Origin: Bordetella parapertussis
GTDB taxonomy: Bacteria; Pseudomonadota; Gammaproteobacteria; Burkholderiales; SG8-41
NCBI GenBank assembly: GCA_945906815.1
Contig: CAMDRT010000016.1
Coordinates: 1-64,000, forward strand
DNA: 64,000 nt
Reading direction: 5' to 3'
Position 1 is the first letter of the stretch; each line of letters starts with the position of its first letter. Below are positions 1 to 8,570 of this stretch, one piece after another. Below the pieces are notes generated by a model, which did no database searches, had not been told where the DNA came from, and saw only the letters and a list, made by a program, of their open reading frames with translations. A program made the position numbers and the translations under genes.

Positions 1-42
1 CCCCACGCCGCCCTTCTGATTAAACACTGCAATTTTCGCCAT
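1..42 (-). CDS. ParA/Soj-type ATPase, N-terminal fragment (runs off left edge)
   Basis: Only the first 14 codons are inside the window. They read MAKIAVFNQKGGVG, which is the beta strand plus the start of the deviant Walker A motif (KGGVGKT) that opens ParA/MinD-family ATPases. A GGGGA sequence lies about five bases upstream of the ATG and fits a ribosome binding site. ParA-family proteins dimerise on ATP and position chromosomes, plasmids or protein clusters. The specific subgroup cannot be told from this fragment. It is transcribed away from the cyclic-nucleotide-binding gene at 392. Confidence 0.75.
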   Translation of the reverse strand, partial: MAKIAVFNQKGGVG

Positions 43-391
43 AGGGTCCCCGCAGGAAGGCAAGCATATGCCCATAATTAGCCACTTTGCAAGTAGCGGT
101 CAGCACGCTCTACCACCGCCGGCAAAGCCGCCACGGCCGGTTACCACCCTGACGCAGCTGCCCTCAACAAGGGAGTAGAATTATTTATATAAAAACAATA
201 AAAACAACGTGTTATATTTGAAATTGGCTACGGACTATCACGCTCAATGTGGCGCGTTGAGCAAGATTAACCCCGCCGTCGCAGGTATTGCACGGGGACG
301 TAAAAAAAACGCTAGCCTTGGGCGTGGGTACCTGGCCTAGGTTTAACCACTGGCTTGAAGAAATTACATACGTGATTACGCCGCAAACGCC
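43..391. other. Divergent intergenic region
   Basis: This 349-base gap separates the leftward ParA-type gene from the rightward CNBD gene. It contains an AT-rich tract at about 180-240, unusual against the GC-rich surroundings, and probably holds promoters for one or both genes. I could not fix a convincing -35/-10 pair. A weak open frame on the minus strand (212-418) has no family resemblance and is ignored. Confidence 0.5.
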
Positions 392-1426
392 ATGATCGAT
401 ATCGTGCAATTTATGCAACGCGTGCCTCTTTTCGTCGGTCTTGATGCCGACGATTTGCGCTATGTCCTGCGCGCTGCGCGGCGGCTGGAATACGTGTCAG
501 GCGCGACGATGCTGCGGCAAGGCCAGCCCGCCGACAGCGCCTTGTTCATGGAATACGGGCGCGCGCAAGTGATTAGCGCGTTGCCCGGTGGCGGCGCAAC
601 GGTGATCGCCGAACTGGGGGCAGGTAGTATGCTGGGTGAAATGGCGCTGCTGGAAAGCGGCGTACGATCGGCGGACGTGGTGGCTTGCGAACCCAGCGCC
701 TGCTGGTGCATGGAACGCGATGCTTTTCGCATGCTGATCGCGCAGGGCAATCGCGCGGTGCTGGAGATTAATCATCGTATTACGCTGTCGTTGTGCCAGC
801 GCCTGCGCGCATTAAACGGCAGGATGCTGGCGCTAAGCGCGCCGCAACAGCTCGCGCCCGCCGCCGCGGCTAACGGCTGCCAGCGGCTGGCGTGTGCCTT
901 TGATTTTCGCGCATTTCTCGGCGTACTGCCGGTGTTGCGCAATTTCAGTACGGAAGAAATAGAGGAATTGCTGGCTGCGGCACAGGTGTTTGATTTGCCG
1001 CGAGGCGCTTCGTTGTTTGAGGCGGGAGCGTCCAGCACTGCCTGTTATGTGGTGGTGCGGGGGGCGCTTGAAATCAGCCTCGATCAAGACGGCATATACC
1101 GGCGCATCGGCATACTCGGGCCAGGACGGCTGTGCGGGATATTGGCGTTGATTGAAGGGCAATGCCACAGCATGTCGGCGAGCGCACGTGAGCATGCGAC
1201 GCTGCTGGAAATTCCACACGCCACATTCAAGGGTTATTACGAGGGTGCGGCGCGCGGCGCGCTGAAATTCCAGCAGGCGATCAATCAGGAATTATTGCAG
1301 TCGCTCACGCGCACCAATAACCACTTAACACGCTTGATCAGCCAGGCGCAGATTCGCAATCACCGGCAACACGTGGACGAACTGCAACGCGCGCTGGCGC
1401 AACAGGATTGCCGCGCTGGCGCTTGA
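392..1426 (+). CDS. Protein with two cyclic nucleotide-binding domains
   Basis: The 344-residue protein contains two CNBD beta-roll domains at about residues 8-130 and 175-295. The first has a clear phosphate-binding cassette (GEMALL...RSADV, residues 82-95, with the conserved Arg at 92). The second cassette (residues 249-262) has His259 where that Arg is expected, so nucleotide binding there is doubtful. No helix-turn-helix follows, so it is not a Crp/Fnr regulator; the C-terminal tail is helical and polar. No membrane segments are visible. A cytoplasmic sensor or scaffold role is an inference. No clear ribosome binding site precedes the ATG. Confidence 0.8.
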   Translation: MIDIVQFMQRVPLFVGLDADDLRYVLRAARRLEYVSGATMLRQGQPADSALFMEYGRAQVISALPGGGATVIAELGAGSMLGEMALLESGVRSADVVACEPSACWCMERDAFRMLIAQGNRAVLEINHRITLSLCQRLRALNGRMLALSAPQQLAPAAAANGCQRLACAFDFRAFLGVLPVLRNFSTEEIEELLAAAQVFDLPRGASLFEAGASSTACYVVVRGALEISLDQDGIYRRIGILGPGRLCGILALIEGQCHSMSASAREHATLLEIPHATFKGYYEGAARGALKFQQAINQELLQSLTRTNNHLTRLISQAQIRNHRQHVDELQRALAQQDCRAGA

Positions 1427-1445
1427 AGCGCATGTCCACAACATT

Positions 1446-2435
1446 TTATTGTGCTTCAATCTTGGCTGCGCGCACAATTTCAGCGTATTTCTTGAGGTCG
1501 GCGCGAAATAACTTGTCAAATTCCGCAGGCGCTGCCGCGGCGGGCTCGTAACCGGTGCTGGAGAAAGTCTCGCGGAGTTGCGTATTTTCGAACGCCTTGC
1601 GCACTTCGGCATGAAAGCGGTTGACCAGAGCCGCCGCCATCTTGGGCGGCGCGAATAGGGCGTGCCAGCCGGTGTCGAAATTAAAACCCGGCAGGCCGCT
1701 TTCTGCGATGGTCGGCACCTCGGGTAGTGACGAAATACGCTTGTCACCGGTGAAGCCGAGTGCGCGCAGCTTGCCCGATTTGACATGCGGCAGCGCGACG
1801 CTGGCGCCGGGAAAATTCAGATGCACTTCGCCGCCCAGCACCGCCGTCAGCACTGGACCGCCGCCTTTATACGGCACATGCAACATCTCGATGCCCGCTT
1901 TTTGCGAGAACAGCGCGCCCGCGAGATGCTGGCCGTTGCCGATGCCCGCCGTGCCGTAGCGCAAGTGCTGTTTCCTGGCGAGTGCTATCAATTCCTTGAC
2001 CGTGGTGGCGGGTAGCGATGGATGCGCGGCCAGTATGTATCCGAGCCCGTTGGCGTAGTTGGTGATGGGGGTGAAGTCCTTTGCGGACTCGTACGGCAGT
2101 TTTTTATACATCGCCGGATTCACTGCGAATGCAATCGATGTCGCAAGAATGGTGTAGCCGTCGGGCGCCGCTTTGGCCACGATGTCGCAACCGACGATGC
2201 CGTTGGCGCCGCCGCGGTTGTCAATCACCAACGGCTGTCCCAGCGAAAATTCCATGTGCCGCGCCAGTTGGCGAATATAGGTATCAACATTGCCGCCGGC
2301 GGGGAACGGCACCACCACGCGCATCGGACGAACGGGAAAAGCCTGTCCTGAGCCGCTTGCAGGGTTTTGCGCGATGACGCCGCTACTGGTCAATGTCAAT
2401 GCGGCAGCCATCGCGGGAATCAAGAATCTGGACAA
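1446..2435 (-). CDS. Bug/TctC-family periplasmic solute-binding protein
   Basis: 329 residues with an N-terminal signal peptide ending near VIAQ. The mature protein opens with the family's FPxRPMRVVVPFPAGGNVD segment and keeps the NRGGANG ligand-loop motif and the HVPYKGGGP motif. These proteins bind carboxylates or other small organic acids for tripartite tricarboxylate transporters, but no TctA/TctB membrane genes are nearby, so it is an orphan of unknown ligand. The start is a TTG preceded by GAGGAG at good spacing. It lies 15 bases after the dehydrogenase at 2451-3509 on the same strand, suggesting co-transcription and a shared substrate pathway. Confidence 0.9.
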   Translation of the reverse strand: MSRFLIPAMAAALTLTSSGVIAQNPASGSGQAFPVRPMRVVVPFPAGGNVDTYIRQLARHMEFSLGQPLVIDNRGGANGIVGCDIVAKAAPDGYTILATSIAFAVNPAMYKKLPYESAKDFTPITNYANGLGYILAAHPSLPATTVKELIALARKQHLRYGTAGIGNGQHLAGALFSQKAGIEMLHVPYKGGGPVLTAVLGGEVHLNFPGASVALPHVKSGKLRALGFTGDKRISSLPEVPTIAESGLPGFNFDTGWHALFAPPKMAAALVNRFHAEVRKAFENTQLRETFSSTGYEPAAAAPAEFDKLFRADLKKYAEIVRAAKIEAQ

Positions 2436-2450
2436 GCATTTCTCCTCGGG

Positions 2451-3509
2451 TTATTGCATAGCGGCGACGATGGCATCACCCATTTCTGTGGTGCCGGCGT
2501 TGCCGCCGAGATCGCCCGTCAAGTGTTTGGCTTCGGCAATCACGCGTTCCACCGCCTCATCCAGAATTTTTGCAGCAGCGGTGGCTTTGGCATCGCCGCG
2601 TTTGCGTCCCAGCCATTCGAGCAGCATTTTGCCCGACATAATCATGGCGTAAGGGTTGGCTATATTTTTGCCGGCGATATCCGGTGCTGAACCATGTGTC
2701 GCCTGCGCCATCGCTTGTGTTTCCCCGGCCACCAGACCCGGCGCGAGGCCTAGACCCCCGACCAGACCCGCTCCCTCGTCGGTGAGGATATCGCCGAACT
2801 GATTGGTAGTAACCACCACGTCGAACTGCTGGGGCTTCATCACCAGCTTCATTGCAAAGCCGTCCACCAATACCTCGTTCAGCGTCACGTCGGGATATTC
2901 GGACTGCAGCTTGCGGCATTCCTCGGCGAACATGCCACAGACCAGGCGATACACCGGCTCTTTGTGCACCGAGGTGACGATTTTCTTTTTGCGCGTACGT
3001 GCGATCTCAAACGCTTCGCGTGCCACACGGCTGGCACCCTTGCGCGTGACCACGCGAAAGCCGACGGAAATATCATCATTCGGGCGAAACTCGCCCGCGC
3101 CCGCCACCACCAGGCTCGACGACATCATGCCTTCGGTAGTTTCGCGCAGGAACACGATATCCACGTCTTTGTGGATCGACGGCAGGTTGGGGTAGGACTT
3201 CACCGGCTTGATGTTGGCGAAAAGCTCAAATTTTTTGCGCAGCGCCGGCATGACCCAGGTCGGATCGTTGCGCGGATAAGCGTTGTGGCCGATGGGGCCG
3301 CAAATCCAGCCGTCGCAGGACTTCAGGGTTTCAAGGGTGATTTTTGGCGAGGCATCGCCGTGCAGTTCGTGCCCGCGCTTGCCGATCGGCAAGTCGATCC
3401 ACTCGGCCTGCATACCGGTTCTGGCGGCCGCTGCCTGCATGCACTTAACTGCCTCGGGAACTACTTCAATCCCTATATCGTCACCCAGCAATACGCCTAT
3501 CTTTAACAC
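2451..3509 (-). CDS. Isocitrate/isopropylmalate dehydrogenase-family protein (tartrate dehydrogenase-like)
   Basis: A 352-residue decarboxylating beta-hydroxyacid dehydrogenase. It begins with the GDDIGIEVVPEA strand-loop, has the RETTEG loop that contacts substrate, the metal-binding segment NQFGDILTDEGAGL, and the NAD-binding HGSAPDIAG motif near the C-terminus. The family includes isopropylmalate, homoisocitrate and tartrate dehydrogenases. The neighbouring Bug protein and the absence of leuC/leuD make a catabolic role more likely than leucine synthesis. The chosen start is GTG at 3509, preceded by AGGAG seven bases away; an in-frame extension to 3581 lacks a ribosome site. Substrate is not determinable from sequence alone. 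Confidence 0.85.
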   Translation of the reverse strand: MLKIGVLLGDDIGIEVVPEAVKCMQAAAARTGMQAEWIDLPIGKRGHELHGDASPKITLETLKSCDGWICGPIGHNAYPRNDPTWVMPALRKKFELFANIKPVKSYPNLPSIHKDVDIVFLRETTEGMMSSSLVVAGAGEFRPNDDISVGFRVVTRKGASRVAREAFEIARTRKKKIVTSVHKEPVYRLVCGMFAEECRKLQSEYPDVTLNEVLVDGFAMKLVMKPQQFDVVVTTNQFGDILTDEGAGLVGGLGLAPGLVAGETQAMAQATHGSAPDIAGKNIANPYAMIMSGKMLLEWLGRKRGDAKATAAAKILDEAVERVIAEAKHLTGDLGGNAGTTEMGDAIVAAMQ

Positions 3510-3611
3510 TGCATTCTCCTTGAAAACATTTTTGCCACAGAGGTCAGGAATTTTCGGAACCCGGATGATTCCACGTTGCACGCCTTACTGCAATCCCCGA
3601 ACTGGTGCAAA

Positions 3612-4442
3612 ATGATGGACATGACCACACTAAAACTAGCCTGCCTGCAGGCCAATACCGGCAACGACCTGGCAGCGAATCTGTCCACGGTGACAGCGAT
3701 GGTGCGCGAAGCCGCCCGTGATGGCGCGACATTCGTGCTCACGCCCGAATATACCCTGATGATGGACGGCAGCGGCCGCGTGATGCGCGAGCAGGCGCTG
3801 CCTGCCGATGGCGGCGCACCACTGCTTGCGCTACGCGCACTGAGCAAAGAGCTGGGTATTTGGCTGCTGCTGGGCTCGCTCACGTTGCGCACACAAGATG
3901 AGCGCATCGCCAATCGTTCTATACTGATTAATGCTGGCGGTGAAGTCGCCGCCTGCTACGACAAGATTCATATGTTCGATGTCACTTTGCCCGACGGCAA
4001 AGTCATACGCGAATCATCGGCGTACCGACCCGGAGACAAGACCGTGGTAGTGGAAACGCCGTGGGGCAAGCTTGGCATGACCATCTGCTACGACCTGCGG
4101 TTTCCCGCCCTGTTTCGTACGCTCGCACAAGCTGGTGCGCAACTCATCACCGTGCCCTCGTCATTCCAGCGCCAAACCGGCAAGGCGCACTGGCAGGTGC
4201 TGCTGCAAGCGCGAGCGATTGAAAACGGTTGCTACATCGTCGCGCCGGCGATGTGTGGTGATCACGCAGGTAACCGGCAGACCTATGGCCATACACTGGT
4301 AGTGAATCCGTGGGGCGAGGTCGTTGCGGATGGCGGCGAAACGCCGGGGATTATTTATGCCGAGATTGATTGGGCACGAGTGGCGAAGGTGAGAGGGATG
4401 ATACCGTCGCTGACGCATGATCGAGCATACGAAAAACCCTAA
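3612..4442 (+). CDS. Carbon-nitrogen hydrolase, Nit-type (deaminated glutathione amidase-like)
   Basis: 276 residues spanning one nitrilase-superfamily domain. The Glu-Lys-Cys triad is visible in LTPEYTLM (Glu), CYDKIHMFDV (Lys) and MTICYDLRFP (Cys). The wording around the Lys and Cys resembles Nit1/omega-amidase proteins, which hydrolyse deaminated glutathione or 2-oxo acid amides, rather than true nitrilases. Three close in-frame ATGs (3612, 3615, 3621) exist and none has a good ribosome site, so the exact start is uncertain; a TTG at 3576 is also in frame. The gene stands alone between leftward neighbours and is flanked by copies of TTTGCCACAG. Confidence 0.85.
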   Translation: MMDMTTLKLACLQANTGNDLAANLSTVTAMVREAARDGATFVLTPEYTLMMDGSGRVMREQALPADGGAPLLALRALSKELGIWLLLGSLTLRTQDERIANRSILINAGGEVAACYDKIHMFDVTLPDGKVIRESSAYRPGDKTVVVETPWGKLGMTICYDLRFPALFRTLAQAGAQLITVPSSFQRQTGKAHWQVLLQARAIENGCYIVAPAMCGDHAGNRQTYGHTLVVNPWGEVVADGGETPGIIYAEIDWARVAKVRGMIPSLTHDRAYEKP

Positions 4443-4448
4443 GCGGTG

Positions 4449-4573
4449 TTTGCCACAGCAAGCGTAACCCGGATGGAACGAAGTGTACTCCGGGGAACTA
4501 TTCCCGGAATACGCTACGCTCCTTCCGAGCTACGGGATTTTAATCTGCGTTAATCTGCGAAATCTGTGGCAAA
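4449..4573. repeat. Nested inverted repeat after nitrilase gene
   Basis: Outer arms TTTGCCACAG (4449-4458) and CTGTGGCAAA (4564-4573) are perfectly complementary. Inside, a segment beginning CGTAACCCGGATGGAAC pairs imperfectly over about 32 bases with the segment ending GGAGCGTAGC-like on the other strand (about 4507-4541). A further copy of TTTGCCACAG lies at 3531-3540 upstream of the same gene. This looks like a dispersed extragenic repeat of the kind often found in environmental proteobacteria; it may also fold in RNA and end transcription. Confidence 0.75.
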
Positions 4574-4590
4574 GATTTTGAACTTGATTC

Positions 4591-5763
4591 TCAATACGAC
4601 TTTGGCAACCCCAATACCTTCTCCGCGATAAAACACAGAATCATCTGCGAACTCACCGGGGCCAGCCGCGGGATCATCGCTTCGCGGAAGTAGCGCTCGA
4701 TGTGAAACTCCTTGGCGTAGCCCATGCCGCCATGCGTCAGCATCGCGGTTTCACACGAGCGAAAGCCTGCTTCACCGGCCAGATATTTAGCGGCATTGGC
4801 TTCGGCGCCACACGCTTGTTGCTGGTCGTAGAGCCACGCGGCCTTGTAGGTCATGAGTTCCGCAGCTTCCAGCTCCATCCAGCGTTCGGCGAGCGGATGT
4901 TGTATCGCCTGGTTCTGACCGATGGGACGATCGAACACGATGCGTTCTTTGGCGTAGGCGGCTGCGCGCTTTAATGCGGCTTTACCGAGGCCTATGGCTT
5001 CCGCGGCGACGAGGATGCGCTCGGGATTGAGGCTGTGCAGGAGATAGCGAAAACCTTTGCCTTCTTCCCCAATGCGATCGGCCACTGGCACTTTGAGGCC
5101 GTCGATGAACACCTGATTGGAATCCACCGCCTTGCGGCCCATTTTTTCGATCTCGCGTACTTCGACATGCTGGCGATCCATGTCGGTGTAAAACAGCGTG
5201 AGGCCGTCGAGGGGCCGCGTATTCCCCGTGGCTTCAAGTGGTGTAGTGCGCGCCAGCAGCAGGATTTTGTTGGTGACTTGCGCGGTGGTGGTCCAGGTTT
5301 TCTGGCCTGACACAAGGTAGTGATCGCCTGCGCGCGTGGCTTTTGTTCTCAGCATTGCGGTATTGAGCCCGGTGTTGGGCTCGGTGACGCCGAAGCAGGC
5401 TTTGTCTGTGCCGGCAATCATCGGCGGCAGAAAACGTTTTTTTTGTTCTTCGGTGCCGTATACCACGATCGAGTGCAGGCCGAAAATGTTCATGTGCAAT
5501 GCGGAAGCACCGGAAAATCCTGCGCCGGATTCAGCGACTGCCTGCATCATTAACGCGGCTTCGGTGATGCCGAGTCCTGCGCCGCCGAACTCCGGTGGCA
5601 TGGCAATGCCGAGCCAGCCGCCGCGCGCGAACGCGGCGTGGAAATCCGCAGGAAATCCGCCTTCGCGATCTTTCGCCAGCCAGTAGGCATCGTCGAAAGC
5701 AGCGCAGATTTTTTCGATTGCCGAGCGCACGGCGCGCTGTTCTTCTGTGTAAGAAAAATTCAT
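4591..5763 (-). CDS. Acyl-CoA dehydrogenase
   Basis: 390 residues, normal length for the family. The N-terminal helical domain (FSYTEEQRAVRSAIEKIC), the middle beta domain with FGVTEPNTGLNT and the flavin-contacting KTWTTTAQ segment, and the C-terminal helical domain ending in THGGMGYAKEFHIERYFRE are all present. It would oxidise an acyl-CoA at the alpha-beta bond and pass electrons to electron transfer flavoprotein (etfBA at 61.6-63.3 kb). It lies 13 bases downstream of a family III CoA-transferase on the same strand, so the two probably activate and then oxidise the same organic acid. The acyl substrate is unknown. Confidence 0.93.
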   Translation of the reverse strand: MNFSYTEEQRAVRSAIEKICAAFDDAYWLAKDREGGFPADFHAAFARGGWLGIAMPPEFGGAGLGITEAALMMQAVAESGAGFSGASALHMNIFGLHSIVVYGTEEQKKRFLPPMIAGTDKACFGVTEPNTGLNTAMLRTKATRAGDHYLVSGQKTWTTTAQVTNKILLLARTTPLEATGNTRPLDGLTLFYTDMDRQHVEVREIEKMGRKAVDSNQVFIDGLKVPVADRIGEEGKGFRYLLHSLNPERILVAAEAIGLGKAALKRAAAYAKERIVFDRPIGQNQAIQHPLAERWMELEAAELMTYKAAWLYDQQQACGAEANAAKYLAGEAGFRSCETAMLTHGGMGYAKEFHIERYFREAMIPRLAPVSSQMILCFIAEKVLGLPKSY

Positions 5764-5776
5764 ATCAATCCGATAG

Positions 5777-6973
5777 TTATGTATTCGTTATGCCTGCGGC
5801 GCGCAGCGCATTGATCTGCGCGTCACTATAACCGGCCTCACGCAACACTTCGGCGCTGTGCTCGCCCAAACGTGGCGCGTGCCGGCGCAACTGCGGCTGT
5901 GATTTTGACCAGGTGGTAGGGACATCCATTTCGCGTATGCGTCCCTCGCTGGGATGATCGGTCATTTTGAAAAATCCGGTCGCGGCGTGATGAGGATCGT
6001 CAAGCAGTTCATCGAGCGAATTGAGCGGCATCACGGGAATGTCGGCTGCGCTCAAAGCCTGCAACCACTCGGCGGAGGTGCGTGTAGCCAGCTCGCGCGC
6101 GACCCACGCGTAAGCCTCGTCAAAATGGCGTGCGCGGTTGGTAGGGTTGTTAAAACGTTCATCGCTTTCGAATTCTTGCTCGCGGCCCAGCAATTTAAAA
6201 AAATTGCGCCATTGTTTGTCGTTATAAATCAGCGCGCACAAATAGCCGTCGCGGGTTTTATAGGGATTGCGGTGCTTGGTCAATAGACGCGGATAACCCA
6301 TCGCTGCAATCGGCGGATCAAAGGTGCGGCCGCCCATGTGATCGCTGAGTATGAATTGCGTCAGCCCTTCGAACATTGGAATTTCAATCGCCTGACCTTC
6401 ACCGCTGCGCTCGCGGTAAAACAGCGCGGCGAGGATCGCATGCACCGTGTTAAGCCCGGTAATACGGTCGCTTACTGTCGAAGGCACAAAGCGTGGTTGA
6501 TCGGCGCCAGCCTGCACCAGCATCGATGGCAGCGCCACCATGCCCTGAATGATATCGTCGTACGCGGCCTTGGCGGCATAAGGGCCGTTCTGGCGAAAGC
6601 CGGTGGAACCGGCGTAGATGATGCGCGGATTGACCGCGCACACGTCCTGGTAGGAGAGTTTTAGTCGCGTCATCGCCTGCGGGCGCACGTTGTAGGCCAG
6701 CACGTCAGCGGTTTTTAATAAACGCAGCAAGGCGGCGTGGCCCTGTGGATTTTTTAGATTCAACACGATACTGCGCTTGTTGCGATTCAGGTGCAGGAAG
6801 TTCGCGCCCATGCCGGGGTTGCGCTGCGCAGCGACGTAACGGGTGTTGTCACCTTCGGGTGCCTCGACTTTGATCACGTCGGCACCGTAGTCGGCGAGGA
6901 TTTGCGTAGCGTAGGGGCCGAGTATGACCGAGGTTAAATCGATAATCCGCACGCCGCTGAGGGGGCCACTCAT
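5777..6973 (-). CDS. Family III CoA-transferase (CaiB/BaiF type)
   Basis: 398 residues. It has the family N-terminus (SGVRIIDLTSVILGPYATQILADYGADVIKVE), the NRNKRSIVLNLKNPQG region, and the AAYDDIIQGMVAL segment that holds the catalytic aspartate of formyl-CoA transferase-like enzymes. Such enzymes move CoA between carboxylic acids. The start chosen is ATG at 6973, with GGAG about eleven bases upstream; a 13-codon extension to 7012 exists without a better site. It forms an apparent two-gene operon with the acyl-CoA dehydrogenase that follows. Donor and acceptor acids cannot be named from sequence. Confidence 0.92.
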   Translation of the reverse strand: MSGPLSGVRIIDLTSVILGPYATQILADYGADVIKVEAPEGDNTRYVAAQRNPGMGANFLHLNRNKRSIVLNLKNPQGHAALLRLLKTADVLAYNVRPQAMTRLKLSYQDVCAVNPRIIYAGSTGFRQNGPYAAKAAYDDIIQGMVALPSMLVQAGADQPRFVPSTVSDRITGLNTVHAILAALFYRERSGEGQAIEIPMFEGLTQFILSDHMGGRTFDPPIAAMGYPRLLTKHRNPYKTRDGYLCALIYNDKQWRNFFKLLGREQEFESDERFNNPTNRARHFDEAYAWVARELATRTSAEWLQALSAADIPVMPLNSLDELLDDPHHAATGFFKMTDHPSEGRIREMDVPTTWSKSQPQLRRHAPRLGEHSAEVLREAGYSDAQINALRAAGITNT

Positions 6974-7145
6974 GAGAAACACAACTCCGAATTTTCGTCC
7001 GCCGCCGGACACGGCTGCAATGCTAACATTATCGGAAAATCCGTTCAGACTCGGAAGAGTGGAATGTTATAATCTGCACGATTCATGACGCATCAATCCG
7101 CCTATCGATTTCCAGATTCCGCCACGCCGCGCGCCGTGGTTTTGC

Positions 7146-7889
7146 ATGCGTATTCTGCTGAGTAACGACGATGGTTACTTCGCGCCGGGCATCGCGGCGC
7201 TGGCGCAGGCCTTGTCTGCGCTGGCCACAGTGACAGTGGTGGCGCCCGAACGGGATCGCAGCGGCGCCAGCAATTCGCTAACGCTGGATCGTCCGCTGTC
7301 GCTTAAAACAGCCGCCAACGGTTTTCACTACATCAACGGCACGCCCACGGATTGCGTGCATCTGGCGGTGACCGGGCTGCTGGATGGGTTGCCGGATATG
7401 GTGGTGTCGGGCATCAATCACGGTGCCAACATGGGTGACGATACGATTTACTCCGGCACTGTCGCTGCTGCCACCGAGGGCTTTTTGCTGGGTATACCAT
7501 CGATCGCGATTTCCCTGGTGGCGGCGGGTAGCGATAATTTTGCCACGGCAGCCGGTGTTGCCTACGGGTTGGTGGAGCGCTATGCGCGCGCGCCGCTGGG
7601 CGAGCCGATGCTGCTGAATGTCAATGTGCCCGATGTGCCGCCGCACGCGTTGCGCGGCATTGAAGTCACAAGGCTCGGTAAACGGCACAAGGCTGAAGCG
7701 GTGGTCAAGGCGAGGAATCCGCGCGGCGAAGACATTTACTGGGTGGGCGCCGCGGGCGGTGCGCAGGATGCGGGCGAGGGCACTGATTTTAATGCAGTGG
7801 CGCAGGGCCGGGTTTCGGTGACACCGTTGCAGGTCGATCTCACGCGCCTGGCGCAGATGGCGCGTGTCGGCCTGTGGTTGCAAGCGTAA
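7146..7889 (+). CDS. surE: 5'/3'-nucleotidase SurE
   Basis: 247 residues. The metal-binding N-terminus ([16 protein letters not shown]), [16 protein letters not shown], the [18 protein letters not shown] motif and the NVNVPD segment are all intact. SurE dephosphorylates nucleoside monophosphates and short polyphosphates in the cytoplasm and is linked to stress survival. Its stop codon overlaps the pcm start (TAATG), so the two are translationally coupled, followed by an nlpD-like gene. This is the conserved surE-pcm-nlpD order. Confidence 0.97.
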   Translation: MRILLSNDDGYFAPGIAALAQALSALATVTVVAPERDRSGASNSLTLDRPLSLKTAANGFHYINGTPTDCVHLAVTGLLDGLPDMVVSGINHGANMGDDTIYSGTVAAATEGFLLGIPSIAISLVAAGSDNFATAAGVAYGLVERYARAPLGEPMLLNVNVPDVPPHALRGIEVTRLGKRHKAEAVVKARNPRGEDIYWVGAAGGAQDAGEGTDFNAVAQGRVSVTPLQVDLTRLAQMARVGLWLQA

Positions 7890-8548
7890 TGCAAGTCAGC
7901 CACACCGGTATCGGCATGACCTCGCAGCGCACACGCATGCGCATGGTCGAGCGCCTGCGCCAGCAGGGCATACGCGATGAGATCGTGTTGTCGGTGATGG
8001 GCGAGGTGCCGCGGCATCTGTTCGTGGATGAGGCGCTGGCGCATCGCGCGTATGAGGACATTTCGCTGCCCATCGGTTTTGGGCAAACGATTTCTAACCC
8101 GCACACGGTGGCACGGATGACGGAACTTGCGCGTGCCGGCAATGATCTGAACAAGGTGCTGGAGATCGGCACCGGCTGCGGCTACCAGTGTGCGGTGTTG
8201 GCGCGCGTGGCCAAAGTCGTGCACTCCGTTGAACGCCTGGTGCAATTGACGGCTACCGCGCGCAAACATCTGCGTGATGCGCGGGTGTTGAACGCGCGGC
8301 TGCGTCATGGTGACGGGCATGCGGGCATGCCGACCGAAGCGCCGTTTGATGTCATTGTGATGACGGCGGCGTCGACGCATGTGCCCAAGTCGTTGCTGGA
8401 ACAACTGGCGGTGGGGGGTAGAATGATTTATCCGAAAGCGAAGGGCGAACAACAGCATTTATGGGTGATCGAACGCAGCGCGGCGGGTTACACCGAAAAG
8501 CGCATGCATGCGGTTAAGTTCGTGCCGCTGCTGCCGGGAACGGGTTGA
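7889..8548 (+). CDS. pcm: Protein-L-isoaspartate O-methyltransferase
   Basis: 219 residues using the ATG that overlaps the surE stop. The SAM-binding motif ([16 protein letters not shown]), the upstream [17 protein letters not shown] segment and the [17 protein letters not shown] substrate loop are typical. The enzyme methylates isoaspartyl residues in aged proteins, starting their repair. An in-frame extension back to 7874 would lie inside surE and is not needed. Downstream, the lipoprotein gene at 8571 begins 22 bases after the stop. Confidence 0.96.
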   Translation: MQVSHTGIGMTSQRTRMRMVERLRQQGIRDEIVLSVMGEVPRHLFVDEALAHRAYEDISLPIGFGQTISNPHTVARMTELARAGNDLNKVLEIGTGCGYQCAVLARVAKVVHSVERLVQLTATARKHLRDARVLNARLRHGDGHAGMPTEAPFDVIVMTAASTHVPKSLLEQLAVGGRMIYPKAKGEQQHLWVIERSAAGYTEKRMHAVKFVPLLPGTG

Positions 8549-8570
8549 ACCTAGTGCAGGAACGAGTGCT

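Noticed and set aside
212..418. Minus-strand ORF in the left intergenic region
   Set aside because: No recognisable family and it overlaps the start of the CNBD gene.
833..1219. Long antisense ORFs within the CNBD, galU, ppsA, smc and glnD genes
   Set aside because: High GC third positions produce long shadow frames; none has family motifs or ribosome sites.
2451..3509. leuB (3-isopropylmalate dehydrogenase) as gene name
   Set aside because: Family fits, but the leuCD context is missing and a Bug protein is the neighbour; substrate cannot be assigned.
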